A stretch of DNA of 6,340 nt from Bifidobacteriaceae bacterium (lineage in GTDB: Bacteria > Actinomycetota > Actinomycetes > Actinomycetales > WQXJ01). The stretch lies in assembly GCA_031266115.1 (NCBI GenBank), contig JAISBQ010000209.1, positions 1 to 6,340 of the forward strand. The letters run 5' to 3'. Below the pieces are notes generated by a model. That model ran no database searches. It was not told where the DNA came from and was given only the letters and a program-made list of their open reading frames with translations. The position numbers were made by a program, and so were the translations under genes. This document shows, piece after piece, positions 1 through 4,552 of this stretch (position 1 is the first letter of the stretch; each line of letters starts with the position of its first letter).

Positions 1-399
1 GTCCACGCGTTCGCGCGGCACGTCCTTGCACAGCCTGGAGATGACCACAGCGAGTTCGGCTTCGTGGGACACACGACGGGAGAATCGCGGCAACACGATG
101 GGATCGCCCGGGCCGGCCACCGAGGTGTTCGGTTTGAGGAAGATCAACGGCTCGGATGGAATCTCATTGCCCATCTCCCGCGCGTGCTCCACGTAGTTCC
201 GCCCAACCCCCACCACCTTCGAGCGCGGGATCACCGGGGCCAACAGCCGCACCTCGTCAAGCGCGACGCTGTCCCCTGTCCCGTTGATCTCGGTGTAGAG
301 CGGATCGCCGTGGATGGCGTGGACGGTTTCACTGCCCTCATCCCCTTCGACGATCCCGTAACTCACCTCGTCTCGCCATGTAAACCTCGCGATGCGCAT
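1..399 (-). CDS. Fumarylacetoacetate hydrolase (FAH) family protein, N-terminal half (3' end outside window)
   Basis: The frame is open from an ATG at 399 to the left edge (133 codons). Visible landmarks are VVGVGRNYVEHAREMG at 62-77, LIFLKPNTSVAGPGDPIVLP at 85-104 and HEAELAVVIS at 112-121, where E113 and E115 would be the first two metal-ligand acidic residues of the FAH fold. Family members are usually about 250-290 residues, so about half is present; the third metal ligand lies beyond the window. FAH-fold enzymes cleave or decarboxylate C-C bonds of 2-oxo or diketo acids using Mg2+ or Mn2+. Actinobacterial relatives have been described as oxaloacetate decarboxylases/acylpyruvases or annotated as hydroxyheptadienedioate isomerases, so the substrate cannot be fixed from sequence. 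The start is supported by AGGAG ten nt upstream. The gene follows the methyltransferase stop by 5 nt and probably shares its transcript. From memory, in Mycobacterium and Corynebacterium such a gene lies close to gltX, which may therefore be left of this window. Confidence 0.9.
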   Translation of the reverse strand, partial: MRIARFTWRDEVSYGIVEGDEGSETVHAIHGDPLYTEINGTGDSVALDEVRLLAPVIPRSKVVGVGRNYVEHAREMGNEIPSEPLIFLKPNTSVAGPGDPIVLPRFSRRVSHEAELAVVISRLCKDVPRERVD

Positions 400-404
400 C
401 GCTG

Positions 405-1406
405 TCACTCTCCTGTCACGGGGCCGGGGGCGCCGGCGATCGTGTCCGATGATCCGGGCCGCGGGCCCTTAGGCAACCCTGGCCCGCCCGCTCCGACGCC
501 CGTCAACGCCTCGTCGCGGCGCGCCCACCACTTCTGGTCCGGGTGCTGTCCACCGCGGAAGGGCGCCTCAGGGACGCGTACAAGGATTTCTCCAGCCACG
601 ATGGTGATCCAGCCGTCCTCGTCCGCCGCCCAGTTCGCCCACGCGTCGGCTATCGTCGCGAGGCCCGCCTCGTCGGTGAGACCGAGCGCGACCGCCTGGC
701 GTCCATAAGCCGTCGTGGTGGTGCGCTGCGCCCACAACTCGCCCCACCACGCTCGATCTGCCGGTGTGGCGAAGCACCATGTGGACGACGACGGCGTCAC
801 GTCGAAGAACCCGGCCGCGTGCGCCCACGCCAGCAAATGGCGCCCAGCGTCCGGCTCGGCGTCGTTCGCCCTAGCCACCGCGGTGTAGATGGTGCGCCAC
901 AGATCCAGGCCACGGCTCGGTGGGTACCAGGTCAGTGCGCCGTAATCGGAATCGCGCGCCGCCACCAGCCCGCCTGGCCTGGTCACCCGCGCCATCTCAC
1001 CCAACGCCGCCACGGGATCGGACAGGTGCTGCAAGACCTGATGGGCGTGGACAATGTCGAATTCTCCGTCGTCGAACGGCAGTTCATAGGCGTCAGCCAC
1101 CTGGAACGCGACGCTGGGCGCGGCATCGTCGCCGGTGGAGGCCACGGCATCGTCGCCGGACACGGCAGCGGCCGCGCCAGCCAAGGCGACCACGCCAGGG
1201 TCACGGTCAACCCCGACCACCCTGCCCGGAGCGACGAGGCGCGCCAGGTCACGGGTAATGGTGCCCGGACCGGACCCAACATCCAGCACGCTGAGCCCAG
1301 GCGCAAGGTGGGGCAGCAGATAGGCGGCCGAATTGGCGGCCGTGCGCCACGCATGGGAACGCAACACGGGGGCTTCGTGCCCATGGGTGTAGTGGTCGTC
1401 AGGCAT
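405..1406 (-). CDS. Class I SAM-dependent methyltransferase, small-molecule type, with low-complexity tail
   Basis: A 333-residue soluble protein with a Rossmann-type methyltransferase core. The SAM-binding motif I is SVLDVGSGPGT at 39-49, followed by the acidic end of strand beta2 (VVGVDRD, 63-69). Motif II-like ADAYELPFDDGEFDIVHAHQ is at 104-123, and the post-motif RVTRPGGLVAARDSD at 140-154 is typical of UbiE/type-11 methyltransferases. The N-terminal HGHEAPVLRSHAWRTAANSAAYLLPHL resembles actinobacterial members that act on unidentified small molecules. Such proteins often end near residue 275 (about WITIVAGEILVRVP). The last roughly 55 residues are Gly/Pro-rich and show no recognisable domain. 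Residues about 81-98 form a small Asp/Ala-rich insertion containing a duplicated GDDA. The ATG at 1406 has GAGGTG 5 nt upstream. The FAH-family gene follows after 5 nt, suggesting an operon. The substrate is unknown; the family call is secure. Confidence 0.9.
   Translation of the reverse strand: MPDDHYTHGHEAPVLRSHAWRTAANSAAYLLPHLAPGLSVLDVGSGPGTITRDLARLVAPGRVVGVDRDPGVVALAGAAAAVSGDDAVASTGDDAAPSVAFQVADAYELPFDDGEFDIVHAHQVLQHLSDPVAALGEMARVTRPGGLVAARDSDYGALTWYPPSRGLDLWRTIYTAVARANDAEPDAGRHLLAWAHAAGFFDVTPSSSTWCFATPADRAWWGELWAQRTTTTAYGRQAVALGLTDEAGLATIADAWANWAADEDGWITIVAGEILVRVPEAPFRGGQHPDQKWWARRDEALTGVGAGGPGLPKGPRPGSSDTIAGAPGPVTGE
410..414 (-). promoter_or_regulatory. Ribosome binding site of the FAH-family gene
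   Basis: AGGAG on the minus strand, 10 nt before the ATG at 399. It lies inside the last codons of the upstream methyltransferase gene, which fits translation from a shared transcript. Confidence 0.6.
1121..1168. repeat. Two 24-bp direct repeat units inside the methyltransferase gene
   Basis: The 15-mer cggcatcgtcgccgg occurs at 1121-1135 and again at 1145-1159, a period of 24 bp (8 codons). The remaining 9 bp of each unit have diverged. In the protein it gives the repeated GDDA in SGDDAVASTGDDAAPS, in a surface-type loop between beta strands of the Rossmann core. It looks like an in-frame slippage duplication. Confidence 0.75.
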
Positions 1407-1411
1407 CGGTA

Positions 1412-1417
1412 CACCTC
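1412..1417 (-). promoter_or_regulatory. Ribosome binding site of the methyltransferase gene
   Basis: GAGGTG on the minus strand, 5 nt before the ATG at 1406. It is embedded in the left arm of an 11-nt inverted repeat (1411-1421 with 1474-1484), so pairing of the two arms in the mRNA would hide it. Confidence 0.6.
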
Positions 1418-1463
1418 AGGTATCGCGCGAAAACGGGTAGGTCGCGCTGGCGCGCATGCCCCG

Positions 1464-1469
1464 ATGCTA
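1464..1469 (-). promoter_or_regulatory. Candidate -10 box for the methyltransferase/FAH operon
   Basis: TAGCAT on the minus strand fits the TAnnnT pattern of actinobacterial -10 boxes and would give a leader of about 50 nt before the ATG at 1406. No good -35 is seen. The right arm of the 11-nt inverted repeat and the ctgaggt repeats lie immediately upstream, where a regulator could bind. Weak call. Confidence 0.25.
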
Positions 1470-1492
1470 GAGCACCTGAGGTGTCTGAGGTT

Positions 1493-1534
1493 GAGACCGG
1501 CGGGCCGCGTCTTCCCGCGCCCGTGTCCGGTCTC
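1493..1534. promoter_or_regulatory. Strong hairpin-forming inverted repeat upstream of glnS
   Basis: gagaccgg (1493-1500) and ccggtctc (1527-1534) are perfect 8-nt complements. Inside them gggccgcg (1502-1509) pairs with cgcgccc (1516-1522) with one bulged base (1506), leaving a 6-nt loop at 1510-1515. There is no T-tract on either strand, so it does not look like an intrinsic terminator. If glnS is transcribed from the box at 1545-1550, this dyad overlaps the -35 region and would act as DNA. If transcription starts further upstream, it would be a leader hairpin. It does not resemble a T-box. Confidence 0.45.
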
Positions 1535-1544
1535 GCCCGCGTGG

Positions 1545-1550
1545 TACCTT
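1545..1550 (+). promoter_or_regulatory. Candidate -10 box for a leaderless glnS transcript
   Basis: TACCTT fits TAnnnT and ends 7 nt before the GTG at 1558, the distance expected if transcription begins at the start codon. No Shine-Dalgarno sequence is visible before this GTG, which supports leaderless initiation. No clear -35 is seen. Confidence 0.4.
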
Positions 1551-1557
1551 CGCTGCC

Positions 1558-3243
1558 GTGACCCAGCCTCCCTGCTCCTCGGCCGGCGACTTCATCGCCG
1601 ACGTGGTGCGCGCCGATCTCGCCGACTCGGCTGGCGGCGGTAGGGTCCAAACCAGGTTTCCTCCAGAGCCGAACGGCCACCTCCACATCGGCCACGCCAA
1701 GGCCATCGCGGCAGATTTCGGTATCGCCGACCAGTTCGGTGGCCTGTGCAACGTCCGGTTCGACGACACCAACCCGGACACCGAGGAGGCCGGATACGCC
1801 GCATCCATTCTGGAAGACATCGCATGGCTCGGGTTCGATCCCGGCACCCCGCGCCACGCCTCCGACTATTTCGAGTCCCTCTACTCCTGGGCGCGCTCGC
1901 TCATCGAGCGCGGCTTGGCCTATGTCGACGAGCAGGATGCCCAGGCCATTTCCGTTGGCCGCGGCGGATTCGGGCAACCGGGCACACCGTCGCCCTACCG
2001 CGACCGGCCAGCGGCGCAGTCCCTGGACCTGTTCCGTCGGATGCGCACCGGGGAGTTTCCCGACGGATCCATGGTGCTGCGCGCCAAGATCGACATGCAG
2101 GCGGACAACATGCAGTTGCGCGATCCGATCATGTATCGCATTCGCCGCGGGCACCACTTCCGCACGGGCGACGCCTGGTGCATCTACCCCACCTATGACT
2201 GGGCCCACGGCCAATCGGATGCGCTCGAAGGTGTGACCCACTCGATGTGCACGCTGGAGTTCGTGGACCACCGTCCGCTCTACGACTGGTACCTCGACCA
2301 CCTGGACCTGCCCTTCGACCGGCCACGCCAGTACGAGTTCGCCCGTCTGGAGTTGACCCACACGGTCACCTCGAAACGTCGTCTTGCCCGCCTGGTCGCC
2401 GAGGGCACTGTGGACGGCTGGGACGATCCGCGCCTGCCCACGTTGCGGGGCCTGCGCCGCCGCGGTTATCCCCCGCAGGCTATTCGCTCGTTTTGCGCCG
2501 CCATCGGCGTCACCAAGACCAACGCCCGCCACGCCATCGAAGAGTTGGAATCCCATGTGCGGACCGAGCTGAACCGCGTGGCCCAACGCCGCATGGCGGT
2601 GCTACACCCCCTCAGGCTGGTCATCGACAACTGGCCGATGGACGACGGGCGTCCGCGCGTTGAATGGTTCGACGTCGCCAACAACCCGGAGAATCCCGAC
2701 GATGGCGTCCGCCAGGTCCCGTTCTCGGGTGTCGTGTTCATCGAAGCCGAGGACTTCGCCGAGGTCCCGCCACCGAAGTTCTTCCGCCTGTCCCCCGGAC
2801 GCGAGGTGCGCCTGCGCGGCGCCTACCTCGTGACGGCGAGTGAGGTGGTCAAGGACGCGGCCGGCAGGATTGTCGAAGTGCGTGCCACCTACGATCCGGC
2901 GAGTCGCGGCGGCAACGCCCCGGACGGCAGGAGGGTCCGTTCCACTATGCACTGGGTCTCGGCAGACCACGCGGTGACCGCCACGGTCGCGCTCTATGAC
3001 CATCTGTTCACGGCCGAGGTTCCGGGCGAACGCACCGGCGAACCCCTCGACGATCTCAACCCGCATTCGCGTGAGCTGATCGTGGACGCCCAATGCGAGC
3101 CGGTCCTCGCCGAGACTCCGCCCGGCTCGGTGGTCCAGTTCGAACGTCTCGGCTATTTCGCCGCTGATCCGGCCCAGCCACTGCTGTTCCACCGCACGGT
3201 CACCCTGCGCGACGAGTGGGCGAGGATCCAGGCGCGCGGCTAG
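1558..3243 (+). CDS. glnS: Glutaminyl-tRNA synthetase (GlnRS)
   Basis: A 561-residue class Ic aminoacyl-tRNA synthetase that attaches glutamine to tRNA-Gln using ATP, in the cytoplasm. The N-terminal catalytic domain has PPEPNGHLHIGH at 35-46 (HIGH motif), FDDTNP at 68-73 and LRAKIDM at 174-180. The second signature is VTSKRRL at 270-276, where most relatives have VMSKR. By alignment from memory to E. coli GlnRS, the glutamine- and tRNA-selecting residues Y211, S227, C229, F233, D235 and Q255 are all kept (here Y213, S229, C231, F235, D237, Q258). This argues for true GlnRS rather than GluRS. The C-terminal beta-barrel anticodon domain shows RQVPFSGVVFIEAEDF (385-400), MHWVSADHA (464-472) and FERLGYF (528-534). 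Length matches stand-alone enzymes (about 550); there is no C-terminal YqeY domain, which some actinobacterial versions carry. GTG 1558 is the only usable start after the in-frame TGA at 1492. The gene is divergent from the methyltransferase and convergent with the next gene. Confidence 0.97.
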   Translation: MTQPPCSSAGDFIADVVRADLADSAGGGRVQTRFPPEPNGHLHIGHAKAIAADFGIADQFGGLCNVRFDDTNPDTEEAGYAASILEDIAWLGFDPGTPRHASDYFESLYSWARSLIERGLAYVDEQDAQAISVGRGGFGQPGTPSPYRDRPAAQSLDLFRRMRTGEFPDGSMVLRAKIDMQADNMQLRDPIMYRIRRGHHFRTGDAWCIYPTYDWAHGQSDALEGVTHSMCTLEFVDHRPLYDWYLDHLDLPFDRPRQYEFARLELTHTVTSKRRLARLVAEGTVDGWDDPRLPTLRGLRRRGYPPQAIRSFCAAIGVTKTNARHAIEELESHVRTELNRVAQRRMAVLHPLRLVIDNWPMDDGRPRVEWFDVANNPENPDDGVRQVPFSGVVFIEAEDFAEVPPPKFFRLSPGREVRLRGAYLVTASEVVKDAAGRIVEVRATYDPASRGGNAPDGRRVRSTMHWVSADHAVTATVALYDHLFTAEVPGERTGEPLDDLNPHSRELIVDAQCEPVLAETPPGSVVQFERLGYFAADPAQPLLFHRTVTLRDEWARIQARG

Positions 3244-3257
3244 CCCACCATGACCGA

Positions 3258-4229
3258 CTACCTCCTCACCCCCGTAGTGCGCCGCAGGTCGAGCGCCTGA
3301 GCAACCTGGTCCGCGACGTAGGCCTGACGCCGCGTCACGTCCTGGTAGGTGAACCGAAGCACGAGGTACCCGTTTGTCACCAGGCCGTTCTGATCCTGTC
3401 GGTCGATCTGGAACGCGCGACGGTCTCCGTGGTACTTCCACCCATCGATCATGACGATCACCCTTTCCCCACGAAAAAGGAAGTCCGCTGACTTGGCCTC
3501 CCCACCACGAGTTCGCACCAGCGCATTGGTCTCCCACCCGGCCAGCCCTCGCGCGATAAGGATCGCCCGTCCGGCAACCTCGGCCGGCGACGCGGCACGG
3601 GCTGCCACCATCTCCTGATAACCCCTCAGCGCGCGAACCCCTCTGCGTGGACCGTAGGCATCAACGGCCTTGGCAAACTCCATGGGGTCGGCCTTGCGGC
3701 GCGAGACCATCCACGACAAGACCGACCGTGCCTCCTGTTGTGACAGGCTCGCGAGCGCCGCGACCATGGCGGGTGTCCGCTTCTGGACCCGCACCCCTTC
3801 GCGCATGGTTGCATCATCGTCCGGGACCCCGGTGACATGGGGCACGAGACCCGGCTTCGCCCGACGCGGACGCGGAACCGCGCAGTGGATCGCGGCGACA
3901 GGACGGATCGGCACATCCGGTTCCCAGTACAGCAGGGCGCTCACCCCGTACACGGTGGCATCTGGCCAGGTCAATGCCATCGCGTGGATGTCCTGGTGCG
4001 GCATCGTCCCCGACACCGACGCCGCGTACCCGTCTCCCGCGACGACCATCCACGCTCCCGTGTCCACGCGATATTCCACTTGCCCCCGGCTCAAACCCGC
4101 CTGACGCGCCTGCTTGCGGGTAAACACGCCCCGGTGTTGAGCGCCATCGTGGGGAGTCCATGCCAGCGACGCGATGCCCAGACGGCGATTCGCGACTGGC
4201 TGGATGTCGGCCGTTCTCTTTCTTCCCAT
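3258..4229 (-). CDS. AbiEi-like winged-helix / DUF559 endonuclease-like protein
   Basis: A 323-residue soluble protein of two parts. Residues about 34-70 (GVFTRKQARQAGLSRGQVEY... then GAWMVVAGDGY) match the winged helix-turn-helix found at the N-terminus of AbiEi-type antitoxins, and a helical linker runs to about 210. Residues about 212-314 match DUF559, a Vsr-like PD-(D/E)XK fold: SPAE (214-217), SADF with D249, VMIDGWKYHGD (259-269), DRQDQ (276-280) and LRFTYQDVT (291-299). In relatives I remember, an acidic residue precedes this IDG (E-x-D); here it is M260, so nuclease activity may be reduced or lost. Such proteins are often annotated as AbiEi-family antitoxins, yet no AbiEii nucleotidyltransferase toxin is next to it, so a classical type IV toxin-antitoxin pair is not shown. 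The ATG at 4229 has no clear Shine-Dalgarno sequence; the GTG for V35 at the start of the winged helix is a possible but less likely start. The stop lies 14 nt from the glnS stop, with no terminator between. Confidence 0.82.
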   Translation of the reverse strand: MGRKRTADIQPVANRRLGIASLAWTPHDGAQHRGVFTRKQARQAGLSRGQVEYRVDTGAWMVVAGDGYAASVSGTMPHQDIHAMALTWPDATVYGVSALLYWEPDVPIRPVAAIHCAVPRPRRAKPGLVPHVTGVPDDDATMREGVRVQKRTPAMVAALASLSQQEARSVLSWMVSRRKADPMEFAKAVDAYGPRRGVRALRGYQEMVAARAASPAEVAGRAILIARGLAGWETNALVRTRGGEAKSADFLFRGERVIVMIDGWKYHGDRRAFQIDRQDQNGLVTNGYLVLRFTYQDVTRRQAYVADQVAQALDLRRTTGVRR

Positions 4230-4323
4230 GTGTCAACACTGCCGCTTCACCGGCTTCGGCGTCGCTGGAAGGCCCGCTGACTGTGGATGACGCCCTCAGC
4301 TGCGTCGCGCAAGCCGCGGATCT

Positions 4324-4350
4324 CATCGAGATTGCGGAATACCAGGATTC
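4324..4350 (+). repeat. Palindrome unit 1 (outer left, forward)
   Basis: Begins catcgagattgcgg and continues aataccaggattc. It pairs with unit 4 except at two positions. Confidence 0.8.
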
Positions 4351-4365
4351 AGGTGGGTTTCTCGA

Positions 4366-4386
4366 ATCGAGATTGTCGAATACCAG
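4366..4386 (+). repeat. Palindrome unit 2 (inner left, forward)
   Basis: A 21-bp unit beginning atcgagattgtc and ending gaataccag. It is an exact reverse complement of unit 3. The short palindrome ctcgaatcgag (4361-4371) overlaps its left end. Confidence 0.85.
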
Positions 4387-4406
4387 GTCTCAGACCCGGA
4401 TCTGGC

Positions 4407-4416
4407 CCGTATACGG
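4407..4416. repeat. 10-bp palindrome within the loop of the nested repeat
   Basis: ccgtatacgg is self-complementary. With one bulged base it extends to ggc/gcc on its flanks. It sits a few bases right of the centre of the large palindrome and could form a small apical hairpin. Confidence 0.45.
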
Positions 4417-4426
4417 CCGTGGAAGT

Positions 4427-4447
4427 CTGGTATTCGACAATCTCGAT
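4427..4447 (-). repeat. Palindrome unit 3 (inner right, inverted)
   Basis: Reads ctggtattc then gacaatctcgat on the plus strand, the exact reverse complement of unit 2. Confidence 0.85.
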
Positions 4448-4463
4448 CGGCTGGCCTCCGTTC

Positions 4464-4490
4464 GAAGCCTGGTATTACGCAATCTCGATG
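4464..4490 (-). repeat. Palindrome unit 4 (outer right, inverted)
   Basis: Reads gaagcctggtatta then cgcaatctcgatg on plus. It is the reverse complement of unit 1 at 25 of 27 positions and shares the CG pair after gattg with unit 1. Confidence 0.8.
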
Positions 4491-4540
4491 ACGGCTCCAT
4501 CGCCTGGCGCCGTCAGATTCCCGCGCCGGGTCGGCTCCCG

Positions 4541-4546
4541 TAGGGT
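4541..4546 (+). promoter_or_regulatory. Candidate -10 box for a leaderless helicase transcript
   Basis: TAGGGT fits TAnnnT and ends 6 nt before the GTG at 4553, the spacing expected for a transcript beginning at the start codon. The G-run at 4547-4550 could be read as a Shine-Dalgarno sequence but is too close to the GTG to be convincing. No canonical -35 is seen. The right arm of the large palindrome ends 50 bp upstream. Confidence 0.5.
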
Positions 4547-4552
4547 GGGGGC

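Larger units (their letters stand above)
1411..1484. repeat. 11-nt inverted repeat in the methyltransferase/glnS divergent region
   Basis: The 11-mer acacctcaggt at 1411-1421 is the exact reverse complement of acctgaggtgt at 1474-1484, with 52 nt between. The heptamer ctgaggt appears three times: at 1476-1482 and 1485-1491 on plus (9-bp period) and at 1413-1419 on minus. The left arm contains the methyltransferase ribosome binding site. This could be an operator shared by the two divergent genes or an mRNA stem. Confidence 0.55.
4323..4491. repeat. Nested imperfect palindrome made of four repeat units
   Basis: Four copies of a unit with core atcgagattg-NN-NAATACCAG are arranged forward, forward, inverted, inverted. 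The outer arms (4323-4350 and 4464-4491) match at 26 of 28 positions. The inner arms (4366-4386 and 4427-4447) are a perfect 21-bp inverted repeat. Spacers between outer and inner units are about 15-16 bp on each side, and the central loop is 40 nt (4387-4426). The two bases after gattg are CG in both outer copies and TC in both inner copies, so each copy is most like its pairing partner. The structure could extrude as a cruciform or, if transcribed, fold into a long two-tier hairpin. No flanking target-site duplication is seen. It might be a BIME/REP- or MITE-like element or an operator array; genome copy number would decide. Confidence 0.85.
4230..4552. other. 323-bp non-coding divergent region between the DUF559 gene and the helicase gene
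   Basis: No credible gene lies here. The leftmost 90 bp (4230-4322) show no recognisable promoter for the DUF559 gene. The middle (4323-4491) is a nested palindrome of four repeat units, visibly richer in A+T than the flanking genes. The last 60 bp carry the candidate helicase -10 box. Short frames across the palindrome give repeated peptides only because the DNA is repeated. Confidence 0.8.

Noticed and set aside
1493..1534. T-box riboswitch or intrinsic terminator upstream of glnS
   Set aside because: No T-box bulge sequence, no specifier loop that I can identify and no T-tract; only a compact hairpin is visible.
543..1643. 366-codon plus-strand frame across the methyltransferase and into glnS
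   Set aside because: Arg-rich shadow of the methyltransferase gene; it crosses the divergent promoter region and the glnS start.
1399..2586. 395-codon open frame on the minus strand opposite glnS
   Set aside because: It overlaps a certain GlnRS gene, has no recognisable domain, and is what high-GC codon bias produces on the opposite strand.
4231..4236. ttgaca-like -35 element on the minus strand next to the DUF559 start
   Set aside because: It abuts the ATG at 4229, so any promoter using it would start inside the gene.
4282..4290. DnaA-box-like tgtggatga
   Set aside because: A single 8/9 match with no cluster, and no dnaA, dnaN or AT-rich unwinding region nearby.
4361..4371. LexA/SOS-box-like ctcgaatcgag
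   Set aside because: It lacks the CGAAC...GTTCG spacing of actinobacterial SOS boxes and is explained by the repeat unit border.
4323..4491. CRISPR array
   Set aside because: Units alternate in orientation as a nested palindrome, and spacers are 15-40 bp and unequal, unlike direct repeats with uniform spacers.
4160..4543. Short plus-strand frames through the palindrome with repeated peptides such as LVFDNLD and LVLRNLD
   Set aside because: The peptide repetition follows from the DNA repeat. The frames overlap the DUF559 gene start and have no recognisable domain.
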